The notes under the pieces are model-generated. The model was not told the origin of the DNA. It searched no databases and saw only the letters and a list, made by a program, of their open reading frames with translations. From Zantedeschia hybrid cultivar (Eukaryota; Streptophyta; Magnoliopsida; Alismatales; Araceae): 64,000 bases of DNA. A program made the translations under genes and the position numbers. Where the stretch lies: assembly GCA_030544215.1 (NCBI GenBank), contig JARZZO010000004.1, positions 47,233,980 through 47,297,979 of the forward strand, in the 5' to 3' direction. Shown one piece after another: positions 12,721-26,100 of the stretch (the stretch's first letter is position 1; each line of letters starts with the position of its first letter).

Positions 12721-13242
12721 TAAGATAGACTTATGATCCTATCCATTGTACACGGTATCAGTTTGGCAAGCTTGTCCATTAACTTACTTAATAATCAATC
12801 AGATAATCAAATTCTTTACTTAACATTATGCATTCTATTTAGAAGAAATTCACACATGTTACCTTGTCCACTATACAAGTCAGTTTAGAAATACTGCATG
12901 TTAATTGGGGTGTGTGCGGCGGTGTGCAGCAAGTCGTTCTCAAGAAAAAAAAACCATGTTCTCGGAATTCTTGTTACTTGCTGGTTTCGATCCCGCCCCA
13001 CTAGCAGAGGGGGTTTGTTGTAGTAGTTCCGAAGCCAAATGTACCATATTTCAAAAGAAAATGTACACTTCCTAACTTACATATCGATCAACACAACTCA
13101 TTACTATCTTTACGTGATGTAAATTGTCCTCTTATTGCTTGGGCTAATGACAACCTAAAGCAGGATCTACAGTCATTAAACTGAAAGAGTGCCAATTGGC
13201 CAAACAACGCCTTTAAGCCAACTACCTCATCACATTGGCTTA

Positions 13243-13540
13243 GGCCATGTTTGGCACAGTTTTCATTTAAAAGTATTTCTGCATTTTTATTTAGTTATTT
13301 TTTATAGAAGTCATTGGATCTTGGAAATCACTTATGAGATATTTTACTTGTGTTTTGACTTCCAATCAAAAGTTAAAAGGAGGAACTTTTAAGATTGGAA
13401 AAACAAAAATGAGGTTGTTATAGAAGAGTTGATTTTTATAACAAATCAAAAATAATTATAACCTCTCTTCCTCAACTTATTCTATGTAAGAAGTAGAGGT
13501 CAAAAGTAACTTTTAAGTAGAAATTTTGTCAAACACGCCC
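13243..13540. mobile_element. Tourist-like MITE with TTA target duplication
   Basis: A 298-bp element flanked by TTA on both sides (13,240-13,242 and 13,541-13,543). It has long imperfect terminal inverted repeats: GGCCATGTTTGGCACAGTTT on the left pairs with the inverse of AAATTTTGTCAAACACGCCC on the right. The 3-bp TTA duplication and the GGSCNTGTTTGG end are hallmarks of Tourist elements mobilised by PIF/Harbinger transposases. It has no coding capacity. Related copies follow at 13,931-14,526, and a broken Harbinger transposase lies at 6.7-7.8 kb. Confidence 0.85.
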
Positions 13541-13930
13541 TTAAGCATGGTTTAGGGTCGCTTTCCTCACTAATTTCTTATTCAAATGCGAGAAAATGGA
13601 GCTGTCTATGCAACAATGATTGTGTAGTGGATTAAAGCTCTTATTTTTCTGGTCTCAGATGAGCACGACGTCTGCTGTGCATGGGTCGGCCTCTCTATGT
13701 CTGGATGTGGCCCTCATTTTTTCCTTGCCTCTCTATTTCTTTTTTTTTTCTCTTATGAAAGGGAACAACAAGCTTTTTGTATGTTGGTACCCTTGCCTAA
13801 TGGCTTTCCTTGTCACGTAACATTATTGACGTGTGCGTCGATATCACGTACGTCCGATTTGGAACAGCCCCTATAAAGTTCCGAAACACTTCAATAATCT
13901 CTAATCGAGAAGTTATTATAATTTCTTGAA

Positions 13931-14526
13931 GGGGGGTTTGTTTGAAACAGCTTCTATTTGGAAGCATTTTTGTATTTTTATTTTGACTGTGTTTGACACA
14001 ATTTTTATTTAGAAGCACTTTGTATTTTTATTTAATTATTTTTTATAGAAGTCATTAAACTTTGGAAGTCATTTATGTGGTATTTTCCTTATGTTTTGGT
14101 TTCTAACCAAAAACTACAAGAGAGAAATTTTTAAGATTAGAAAAAAAGTGAGGTTGTTATGAAAGAGTTGACTTTTGTAACAAATCAAAATTAGTTAAAA
14201 TCTTTCTCCCTCAATTCATTGTGTGTAAGAAGTAGAAGTCAAAAATAACTTTTAAGTATAAGTTTTCCCAAACATGCCTTTAGCTAGTTTTTTTGGAAGT
14301 TATTGGATCTTTGAAGTCATTTATGTAGTGTTTTACTTGTGTTTTGACTTCCAACCAAAAACTACAAGAGTGGAACTTTCAAGATTGAAGAAAGAGTGAA
14401 GTTGTTATGAAAGAGTTAACTTTTGTAACAAATCAAAATTAGTTATGACTTCTCTTCCTCAACTCATTCTATGTGAAAAGTGGAAGTCAAAAATGACTTT
14501 AAGTAGAAGTTTTGTCAAACACATCC
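13931..14526. mobile_element. Cluster of two or three nested Tourist-like MITE copies
   Basis: At least two further copies of the 13,243-13,540 element lie head to tail here. One spans about 13,988-14,278 (GTGTTTGACACAATTTTTAT to CCCAAACATGCC) and one runs from about 14,290 to 14,526 (ending TTTTGTCAAACACATCC). An extra left terminus (GGGTTTGTTTGAAACAGC) at 13,931 shows that one copy sits inside the end of another. Shared interior words include GTGAGGTTGTTATGAAAGAG. Confidence 0.7.
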
Positions 14527-14530
14527 GAAG

Positions 14531-15329
14531 AGTATGTGCCACTCCAGGAGGATTTGAAGTTAATTAGACGGTGGAGGTTAACTCTGTCTTTAATATTTTT
14601 TAACTAAGGGAGGATTAAATTTATGTTCCATATTTCTTGCTGTTAATTTTGGAGTTTGGAAGCCGGAACAGACTCTGGTATGTCAGGAGCATCAAACTTG
14701 CGTTCACTACATCTTAACGTTAAATTTGAAGATTAGACGATAGGTGTAGGATGTTATATGACATGCATAGTAACATGTGATCTGTTAGCACTCTTTAGAT
14801 TTAGGTATGTTATCATTTTTAAAGACGAGAGATAAATCAGTGATTTGATCGAATAAAGTAAAAGAAGTATCAAATTCATCTCTAATTTTTATGATTAAAG
14901 ACTTATCACAATCCCAAAAACATCTTACCTGAAAAGCTACCGTAAACTTCATATAAGTAAGGTGTGGCATCCTTTTATGGGTCCTACTTAAAAGATCTGC
15001 ACTAGTCTGAAGGAATATGCCTTCCATGTCATGGTCAACAAACTCGTTTTAAGCCTTTTCTCATGCCCTTTCCAAATTTGCGCATCCATCACAATCTTTG
15101 CTTTGACAACTTACATGGATTCCTAAAACTGGCAGATTAGCTCAGTGTTATTTATTTCAATTTAATCATGGAAGTCATATGGGTGGTGTTTGGAAGCACT
15201 CAAGGAAAACAGATTATTAGAAGAATCTTATCTCCACAGGTTTCTTAGGAAGTGCTGACTTTAGATGTTGTAATTGGCATGAAGAGTGTGATCGGCTGTG
15301 AAGATCTTTTAGATCAATTCATGTGAAGC
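14531..15329. other. Intergenic, no gene seen
   Basis: AT-rich sequence without recognisable features between two groups of MITEs. Confidence 0.4.
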
Positions 15330-15337
15330 ATTACATC

Positions 15338-15706
15338 TAGGGGTGTCAATTGGGCGGAGCAGCCATTGGTCCAGTCCAACCCAATCTATATTAAACGAAA
15401 TCAAGTTGACCTAAGTTATATAAATTGGGTTTGATTAAATTTGAGTTGACATTAGTTAAATCTGAGTTAGGTTGAACTGAAAACGGACTGACCCAATTTA
15501 TTTTATTGACTTTTACAATAATTCATACAAAAAGTAAAATACTTCTAACAAATCATTTATAAATATGACCAGTCCAACCCACTCATTATTGAATTTGGAC
15601 TGAATATGAGTTAAACTTGGGCTGAATTTAGGATGAGTTATTTTGAATTTGAATTAAACATAAATTATCACATAACCCAACCTAGCCCACCCAACTTACA
15701 TCCCTA
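15338..15706. mobile_element. hAT-like MITE with 8-bp target duplication
   Basis: A 369-bp element bounded by an exact 8-bp direct repeat, ATTACATC, at 15,330-15,337 and 15,707-15,714. Its ends form an imperfect inverted repeat: TAGGGGTGTCAATTGGGCGG on the left against TAGGGATGTAAGTTGGGTGG read inward from the right. An 8-bp duplication plus a TAGGGRTG terminus fits the hAT superfamily. It has no coding capacity, so it would need a transposase from elsewhere. Confidence 0.88.
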
Positions 15707-15714
15707 ATTACATC

Positions 15715-16885
15715 AGCTAACTTAAAAGGCTTTTCTTTTTGTATTCGAAAAGTTTATATAATTTGCTAAGTGGCATTTCAATCACTGAAATATCTGAGAA
15801 GACCTAAGGCTATTTTCTAGAGATGGGATATGTTTCGGGATTATAATTTGCGGGGAGAGAGAGAAAGAGAGAATACCTCTTCCTGTCACTCCCGAAGTTG
15901 GACACCGTGTGAAATTTTACCCTGATTCTAATAAATATTGTAGGGCTCATAGGTTAAAAAGGTAGTATGACCCAAAATCAAGGCTTTCGTTCTTTCCTCT
16001 AAGAAGGATTAATTCTTCTTAGAATGAAAAAAAAAAATTGCACATAAATTATCTTTTATACTTAACAGTTATGATAAATAATTTTCCAGAAAAGTCATAG
16101 ACCAATTTCCATTTAATACGGAGTCAAATTGTGTCAGTTGATTGTAGTAACCTTCAGTTAATTCCAAATAGTTCCTTAACCGGCCATTTACAAACATTAG
16201 TTAGTATAGTTCTTTTGCCTGATATCTAATTAAGTCATTTTTTCCCCCTTCTAGCTGCATCTTTTCACCTGCCTGAATTTTAGATTTAGGAATCTCGAAT
16301 CTGAAGTTTTTTGGTATGATCGCTTGATGGGCGTCATCTTTAGTTGAAAGTATTTTTGATTTGAGTAAAACTTGCTGCACCGCCATAGTTTATTATGCCG
16401 CCTGACGGTACATTTAAAATCTTATTATTATTTTTTTTGAAAGCCCCCCAAGATGGCCTACAATCCTATGTAATCCAATTTTCAATCGAATATCTTAAAA
16501 AAATGAAAATGCAAAAACCAAATTCAAATGAATAGTAAAAAATAGTGAGAGTCGGATTATACGGAGTTGTAGAACACCTTGGGGACTTTAAAAAAAATAT
16601 ATGACTATTTTTTAACTGCACAGCCAGCTGGCAACGTAACGATGTCTGACAAGCAGCAAGTTTTACTCTTTTGGCCTTGACCGTAACTTTTAGACTAGTT
16701 TCTTTGGTACAAGGACAGTGAATTATAAAAGTCACTTGTGTGATTACTCGAGTACCCATGAGAAGCTCTAAATTAGATATTCTTTTATTAAAGAAAAAAA
16801 TGAGATTGTTTATTTAATTTATGCAAAATTAATTTAACTTACTCTTATTATTTTCCATTGTAGATCTTAAAGTCAAAAGCACTAA
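15715..16885. other. Intergenic, no gene seen
   Basis: AT-rich intergenic DNA with short open frames that look like chance. Confidence 0.4.
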
Positions 16886-17173
16886 GGGATCCGTTTGTTT
16901 TCACCTAAAATGAGTCACATGAAAAGTTTTTTCAAAAAAAATATCACAATCACTTAATTATCCGTAAAACTCAAGTCAATAAAAAACTTAATTCGTTGAC
17001 TCTTCTTTTTTCTGATTTTAACATCAATGAGATAAAAATGAATATCTTTTTCTAAAAGAGTTGAAAATATTTTCATGAGTACCAAATGACCAAATTTATT
17101 TTTTATTTTATTTGTAAATATATTTTCTTAAAAATTATTTTCATTTAATTATATTTTATATGTAAACAAACAG
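16886..17173. mobile_element. Tourist-like MITE candidate with TAA flanks
   Basis: TAA flanks the segment on both sides (16,883-16,885 and 17,174-17,176). The ends GGGATCCGTTTGTTTTCA and, inverted from the right, CTGTTTGTTTACA share the GTTTGTTT core seen in Tourist-type ends, but the left end has a few extra bases. The interior is AT-rich and noncoding. Confidence 0.45.
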
Positions 17174-17176
17174 TAA

Positions 17177-18702
17177 AGCAAAAGATTCGTCCTCACACAG
17201 CTTCGATATGATACTTTAAACTCTCGAATGAGAAAATATTTCTTTAAAAAGTAATAGGTAAACTAGTTAGAATTGGATGGCGGGTCACCGAAGTCCAAGC
17301 ACATGAAGATGGTCAAACTATTCCTAACGGGTACTTTATAGTTGGAGATGTTTGATTAGACTGAGAAAGGGAAAGATATCATTGGCGTGAAGGACAACCC
17401 TCCCCCTTCGGCTTTTGAACAGGTGGATCCCATCTTGTTTGCTGCCATCTTGGTACACAAATGGTACGAGTCCACGTTACATAGAGTGAGTGCCAATTCA
17501 TCATATGGTAGAAGAATCATAACGTGGAAAGAATGGGCAAAGCTTCCTTGAGACTTCCTTTAGCTCTGAACCCTAGTAGCAGAGGGTTCACAACCTTTAA
17601 AACCATCGTCCGGGATTGAGACTTGTTGCCACCAAGTCCTAGCTCAACGATATAATATATATATATATATGTACTTCAAAAAGTAATAATTTTTCAAATC
17701 ATTATGTTGTTTTGGGCATGCTAGTGTGCTCGCCATCTTTTAATTTGAAGATCAAATAACAGAGAACGTCAAAGTTAATTTCAATGGTTTCGCCTCTGAA
17801 AGGAATAGAGCAATTCTCAACCATTTGATACGCATGCAATCTCCTGCCAATGTTGAAAATAGGCATGCAATTTCTGCCAAGGGAGACGTGTAATTTTGGC
17901 CTAAGGCTAGAGTGTGTACTGTGTAGGCATTGTCAACAGAACATGTAAACAGACCTCAAAAGGTTTTCATATTCTGAGGGAGTTTTCAGAAGAAAGATAC
18001 TTGTTGAAGACAGAGTAACTTGAGATTATGTTGAGAAGCACGGTTTGCTCGGGATACACTTTTAGATTAGCAATATATGCCCCCGACACTACCAGCAGTG
18101 CAACCAGAAAAAAGTTTTTTCTCTGAAAAAAATATTAAACTCGATTGTTAGTCAAAGAAATCAGCAAAACAAGACATGTCCCTACACAACAGGAACATGA
18201 TCAAATAGCAGCGGACACGCATTGCACAAGTATTACTCTTTTTAGATTGAAATAAATACCCGCATCTTTCAATCATCTGCAACTTGCTTGCGTGCAGCAA
18301 CCATCTCCCTTTACAATGAAACAAATCCCACCTTTCAATGATCCTTCAACCTATCACCTTGATAGGTTGCCTCCTGATTATTCACAAACTGCACCAGTAA
18401 GACATGACCAACAGAAACATAATCGAGCAACTCTGTCCACACATTGCATAAAGCAACAAATTTACAACACGCTACCATAAGTAATGAATAAACTGCTCAC
18501 TCCATCCCCACTCCCAACCCCCATATGGGCTGAACGTAAGTTGCCATTCTTTCCTTTAACACCCGATATTCGGCCGGACATAGCCTGTTCTTCGCCAACA
18601 TTCATCCGTTCTGTGAGCACCCAATATTTGGTTGGTCACAGCCTGTTCTTCACCAACATTACCAGTGAAGTTATATCCAATGTTCCCATGCCACTGTGAA
18701 TA
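17177..18702. other. Downstream flank and 3' UTR side of POLA1
   Basis: No second gene is visible. The part adjoining 18,703 must hold the POLA1 3' UTR (transcribed leftward), but its end cannot be placed by eye. A short AT run lies at about 17,651-17,671. Confidence 0.5.
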
Positions 18703-21700
18703 TCAAACTGAAATGCAAAGGTCCTTCAGCTGCACCCACCCATACCCACATCGGTCACGGATCTTCTGAACTGTGGAAACTGCCAAATCAGTTAGCAGAC
18801 GGACTTGTGCAAGCTCTTTCTCTAATTGCATTCTTGCATTGTGGTCCAGCTGCAACCAGGAACAACAGGAGGATCACTAGAGGTGCCACATGACTGAATT
18901 CACAAGAATAAAAGATAGTTTACAGACATGGATCAACCTTCTCAAAACATCGTGCGGCATCCAGGATGTGGCAAATGTAACTTAGCTGCCTATATAAGTC
19001 GGCCTCCGTGTACTGAAACAGTAAGCAATGGAATCATCTCTTGTCTTGGAGATCAACCAAGGAAACAAAGGTGAATAACTAAAAAAGAAATGCATGCTCC
19101 ATTAAATATGTTCAGACTTGAGAGTGGAGTTGGTAACGGATTCAAACCTGTCTTATGAGGCGACCATTACAGCGTGGATAATTTGGACAAACAGTTCCTC
19201 TCTCAGAATCACCAAGTACTCGAAGACTCAAGCAACGGGTCGTGTATTTGCACATATCATCATCACACTAGTTGAAGCAATTAAAGTTAAAGTTGCCACT
19301 GCATTACATAGAAATAGAATTTGAGGGTTTAGTGAAAGGCATACCATCATCAAGCCCTTGTAGTACATTGACTGAAACCTTTCAGCCTGTCTTTTCACCT
19401 GAGAAGAATATCTGGATTTAGTCCATGACAGGACAAATATTAGCTTCCATGACATCAAGTTTCAATCCCTATTACCTGGTTAGCCAAAATAGCTGGAGAT
19501 ATTCTACTGCCGTCATTACCCTCAGGGCATCTGGGGCAACACATTCTTCGCCAAAAGTTGCTTCCAGGTTTTGTTTCTGCTGGTGTATCTACCAGCATTC
19601 CAGAGCTTAAATTGGAAAACAAACTGGACACGGGAGGGCACTCAAAGGAACAGGAACAACTGGGACAAGATAGTTGCAATGGTTCACAGCCATTGTACCT
19701 ACAAAATGATACACTCAGAACAGGCATCTGCAAGTTTAGTAAACTGCTCACATTCCTGATACTCTGTAAAAGCACCTTTTAGCATTACAAACTTGTTACC
19801 TCTCTTCATCATCCATTATAGACAAAAGTGTACTAGATGGGTCTTTGGTGAAAGATTCAGCTGTTTTTTGTTGGAACTACAAAAATAAGAAGCAAACAAT
19901 GTCAATTGAAAACATCGCAGAGCACTTTAGAAGGCCAGGCAGCACTTAGATACCCACTTTTGTTGAATCAAGGCCTAGGCAGTCTGCTAAGCGAGCTGGG
20001 CTTGTGCCCTGAATTGATGCACATAGTCGTGATACTACCGGATGTATCTGGAAATTAGGTCATGTTAAAAAAAAGTCAAGTTGATGAACTACAAGAAAAG
20101 CATGCACATCCAGATGGAGTGAGCCTCCAAAGGTCTTACAGAACCTGCTGCGATAGGTAATAGTCAATGTCAATCAACCAACCGCCGCTGTCTTTTTTCA
20201 GCTCATCAGGATGCCTTGCCCTTTCAGCTATACCGGCAGAATAACCAGAACTGCCACCCTGGAAAAAAAAAATCAGGGAAGAAAACTAATCCTTAGATTC
20301 AAAGCCTGATGATCTGTCCCTACGAGTTGTCTATTCAAGACATAAACCCTAACATTTTGCCACCTGCTAACATTTTCTCAGCATGTGTCTCACCTTCACA
20401 GGGAGAGGAGAAATGAAACTGACAGTTGAGCCATACAACTAATCAGCAGAATAAAATCAGAAGAGACATGTTCATATGGACATCAACAACAGAGTGCATA
20501 CCACCAATGTCATTCTAGTGCAAATGCATATAATGTTGACAGGGCAGAGGAACCATAAAGCAAAGCAGAACCTAACTTCTTATTTTCAGTGTCTTGCTTA
20601 TAAATAAAAGATGAGGGTCAGTACCTGCTGGCAACAAATGATGTAAGGAACAGTGTCACCAGCAGAGCAGCCTGTGACATAGCCATTTTGCTTCAATCTC
20701 AAGGCCACCTAAAAAGTGAGGTCAGTCACAACAAATGGGTCATAAGATCAGACAACCAGAAGTAAAGTAGATGCCTTTATGCAAGAGAGATAATGGCACC
20801 TGAACATGAGGTTGGTTTTTCTTATCTGGATATTCTTCAGGAGCTTTTGTTAAGGTCTTTGTAATAACATATTTCTCAAGTGTTACTTCACCATTTCGCA
20901 TCTCTTCCTGCACCTGTTGTACAGACAAAAGAGCATCAGTAACACTAACAGCACAAAATAGACTGACCAAATTGTTTGACACAAAGTGCATTTATTTCCT
21001 CATTTCCTTCTAAGACATAGAGACCAACAGCTGGGGTTGGTACAATGACTTGACAAGAACACAGTGAACAAAGGTTGCAAGCATGCATAATTGACTACTC
21101 TTCAGCACTTCTTATATTGTTACCTTCATAAGCGAACTATGGATTGACTCCACCACATCTTCACATGACCTGAGCTCATAAGAAATCACAGACAATGATA
21201 ATCAAATAACAGTATCAATTTCCAACTTGAAAAAATAATAGTCAGATTGTTATATGAATGTTCTTGAAAGAACATCAAGTCTCTTGCTGACAACAATGTG
21301 ACTGCAGTGCTATGCACACCAGATTTTATGTCAACTAAATCATGGTGAATCCATTGCATACATGCATTGTACTCTTCAAAGTCAAGCTCTAGGTAATTGC
21401 TTTTCCATAGGACAATATCCAAAGCAGACGGTTATAGAGTATGGAGGTAGTGTTCCATTGGAATATCAAAATCAGTTCATGCTGGGTAAATAGCCATACC
21501 CTCCGGATAATATTTGACTGAGACAAAAGTCCCCTATCTCTTTTGATAATAAACTCCAGTCCCGTCGCACCATATCGAGGCCTTTGCGTTCAATGACCTG
21601 AATCATGAATGACTAAGGCATGTTAGTAATGCCAAATGCATATATGTGAGCCAGTAAGTGGAGCAAACATATTAACAACCTCATAAGGAGTCCCATCCTT

Positions 21701-23030
21701 AAACAGGACTTTCACAGCAGCATATTTCTTTTTCTTGAGAAGTAGCATTCTCTTGTACAAACCATCGAGATCAATCTCCAGACAGCGGTATTTCTTGTTA
21801 ACCTGAATGAAGAACGAAGAAAAACCAAGTCTCTTCAAAACTAATAGATCCATATGAATTTAGAAGTCTGCACCTTCATACCATGAAACTTGCCTGTGCA
21901 AGTAATATTTCCTTTAAAGAGCTATTTAGGAGGAGATTTGTGGGACACGGACACGGGTGTCATGTGTCGAAACGAATGCATGAATCAGACAAGGAAATGT
22001 CTTAAAAATAGGACACAAGGACATGGAGAATATATACATATTAGTGTGTGGTTATATATGTATATAATAGGATATAATTATTGAAACTCATTTAAAATGT
22101 AAAAAAAAACACTAAAATATATATAATGTTGTCACAGATAAATTTATGAGGAATATCTAATGTTTATATTGAAATGTTGAAGTAAGAGTGGATTCTAGAC
22201 ACTAGTGTCCAAACGTCATGTCGTGTCCGAGTGTCTGACACAACTCTCTAATACAAATACAAGTGTCCACCAAATCATGAGGAGGAACCTCAACATATCT
22301 CAAATGGGCTCACCTCTTGGATAACCTTTCCAGCCATTGCCTTAGCTTTTGTTATATCATCAAGCCCACTATAGATCATAATTGAGTCAGTGTCACCATA
22401 TATCACCTGCACATCATCAGATAGTCATGTTCATAAAAAACAAATAATTATCTAAACATACCTAGAAATGAGTGATGCATGCTGGACAAATGCAATGGAG
22501 AAATCTGAAAAAAAAAGGAAAAGCAAGTGGACTCTGCATAATGGTAATAGAATTCCTGATGGGACCATGGGTACTAATAGCAAATCCCCATTGGAAAGAG
22601 ATGAACCAACCAAGTGGAGCCTTACATGCTGAGCCAAGTACCACCCACGAGATGACAATAGCTAAATGTAAACATGCATTAAAATAACTCCGTTTAGCCC
22701 AAGAATTTAAAAAGTAGGGAAACACACTTTTCTGGCTCCTGTACTATTCTCTCACAATACATAAAACACACAATATGTCATATATCATACATAGGGATGT
22801 TTGCATGAATACCTCTTAAGATTGTAATGTCATGAATATCGTCTTGGAGAAAAAGAGATGCCACGATTATTTGATTTTGCTTGAGGGTATGTATGTAAGT
22901 TGCACTACTATGACAGGGGTATATATGGGCATTCATGACACACTTCTCCCTAAGTATGTGTTTGATATAGAGAGCAGCATTTTGTATTTCACTTCCTTGA
23001 ACTTCTATGAATAGTAGCAATTGTAAGGTG

Positions 23031-23116
<86 letters not shown>

Positions 23117-26100
23117 ACATGCGCGCACACATATGTCTCCGTTTGACAATAGTCTGGAGATGAATCTCCACTTAACAAGGCCATACATCACATAATAATT
23201 TGACAAAGGACACTTTGCTCATGACCATAAACCAAGGAAAAGAAAAGATATGCTAAGGATAGGGCACTGATTCTGAAGGACATCCTACTTTCTGGAATAG
23301 CAAACCACACTGTTAACTAGGCCCACATCCAATAATTCTCTTGAGACAGAACATAGTGGCGGAGGAAACTAACAGAAGCCAACACTATTCCTTTGGTCCA
23401 TGACATGCCACAAGAGAATCCTTCAATGTGGGCCCAATTAACTACCCAAGAAAGGGGAAAAATACATTTGTTTCAAGTCAACTGGACATCAAAGAACAAG
23501 ATCACTTAAGCCATTTCCCATTTTTCCATGCCCCATTGGTGCAGACTAGGCCACATGACTGCAATGATGAGAAATTACCAAAAGAAGAAAAAAGTGTAGG
23601 GAACAAATACTTTGCAAGGTGAAATAAAGACAGAAAGACAAGAAAAAATGTTCATGATTCTCTGCGGTTTAAGTAGGTGAAAAAGAAGACTGCTGGTAGA
23701 GAATCATATCATCAGCTTCTCAGGAAACAGCCTCAAACCTGATGCCCTTCACACCCATGGTTTAAAAGATCTTGAGGCGGTCGTGAGGTGCTTTGCCTTA
23801 CAAGGCGTAAGCGGTAAGCCTTAAGGTGTAATGAGGCGTTAGCCTCACTATCTTAGGGAAAGGATGTCAATATCATCAAAGAAAATTAAATAATATTGAT
23901 TTGCCATATGTTAATGCTAGCTCAACTTAACAATAGGGCCCCATACAAACGAATTACCACAATTAGTGCACTCCTTTGGTGTTGGAAGTAAAAAAGTTGG
24001 GTTTAATTCAAATTATTTTATTTTATTTATCTAATAGATTTGTGGCATAAACCTTAGGTCCACCTTAAAACATCCCATTGTTTCACTGCCTCAAGGCATA
24101 TGCGTCATGAATGGGCCTGAGGCGCATGCCTCAATTAACAAAAGGCATAAGCCTCGGGTAAACAGCCCAAGGCGCATACCTGAAGGCATACTTCTACTGC
24201 CTTGCCTTGATACATATGGCTTAAGGCCTCTGTGGTGCTGCCTTTTTAAACAATGTTCACACCTGCCCATCTGATTCCAGCATACTGGGTTTGACAGATT
24301 AGGGTGACTCATGACAGCTTACACAAGCCGATGCAGTTTTCAAGTCATGCGTCGGAGCCAACTCATAGGAGTCCAAGTAATAGCAAACCGAGTTTCACAA
24401 TTCAGCAAGTTCCTCAGATTTTTCCAATCGATCACTGCTAGCTGAAAGATAAAATTGCTAGTATAGGAAACATGTCGCACTTCTATGGTCTTCTGGGTCA
24501 AACAGTAGGTTCCTTCTCCAAAATAAAATAAAAAGACAAACACAACTAAAAAGTATAACTCATCCATTGAATACATGGAAATCACTCCCAGACATAACAG
24601 CATAGAGGAGGGGAATTTGGAAAGGATAAATTTGATCAAGCACATAATCTACTCATGCACAGCATGTTTGATTGCTAGAGGTTCACCTTATCTTCGCAGT
24701 AGCCAAAAGATAAAGCCCTTTATTTAATAGAACACAGCACAAACTAATATATAGCATTTGGCATGAACCCCACTGCATGTTCAGAACTCTATCATGACAC
24801 TTGTCAATGCAAAGGTAACCAATCCATTGTGTTATTGCACCAAAATGACATGCAATTGAAGCCCATAACCGAGATGGCAGCAACTAGGTTATTGGGAAGA
24901 AGAACTTCCAAAAGAATACATTGAATCATAAGGTGAAATACCTCCAAATTCAACTTATTCTGAACAAGATCAACAGTGCTTTGCAAAATTTCCCTCCCCT
25001 GCAGAGGAGATGCATTAGTTATCACCCATAAAGGCAATTAAGTTGATTAAATAAGAGTTCATATCCTGTATTCTTACTTGTAGGGTTATGAGCTCTGCAA
25101 GGGGCTTTGCATAAAATCTTGAATGAGAAAAGCCTAAGCAGCCATACATGCTGAAGGAAAATAGGTTTGAGGATAGTCTACATAAGAATAACCAAAAAAC
25201 TGAAAAAGTAAATGAGCAAAGAGCATGATAGATTTGAACCTGTTTGCAGTAAGCTTCAATGCCTGTTGCTGAATATCAAGTTGCTGAACCTTGAGACCAG
25301 TAGCATTCTTGAGCCAAGATTTAACCATTCTCCTCCTCTCAACCAAATTCCTCAGCAACTTTTTTAAAAAAAAAATCAAAAGAAAATTAAGCAATATTAC
25401 AAATGAAAGAGGAAAAAAAAGGATATGGAGCAATAGCATGCAATACACTCAATGATTTGCTCCACCACACCAAATATACTCTAAGTAGATACAAGGAATC
25501 AACTTGTAACCATGGAGAACAAAAGGGAAAAGCAGTAAACCAATGACAAAAAAAGCAAAGCCTCTACATCAATAAATCATAATTAAGATCATTTCCATAT
25601 TTGAGACTATTATGGGTTTAGATCAAAAGGGCAGCCAAGTGCCACAAGGCCGCCAGTTGGGTCAGTTGTACGCCTTCTATTTATAAAGAGGGCATTTTCC
25701 AGTTTTGAATCCAATAACTTTATGTCAAAATAGAGCACCCATACCACCAAACCAAGGCTCACCCTCAAACTTTGGATCACTCAACATGTAATGATAGATC
25801 TGTTATTGTTTGCAAAAGATCCTAGATAAATAAAAAATAACATATGGATAGGTGCACATTATTAGAGCCAACATACTTTTCTGAAAAGAAAAAGTGAAAA
25901 TGCAAAAATCAGGTCAAACACCCAGAAACAGAGTACTACAAGTGATCCAAGTAATATATTGTCACATCTAGTAAACAGAGTTGTTCAGATACTTCAAGTA
26001 GTTTGGCATTGCAACTTTCACACTTCTCTCCAACAGAAACTGTAAAAAGGTGACTTGATGTTGTATAAAGCTATAACGCAGTGATTTATAAGCATGTCAA

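Noticed and set aside
22778..23206. 142-codon open frame on the minus strand in intron 17
   Set aside because: It reads through a TA microsatellite (alternating Ile-Tyr) and is an artefact of the repeat.
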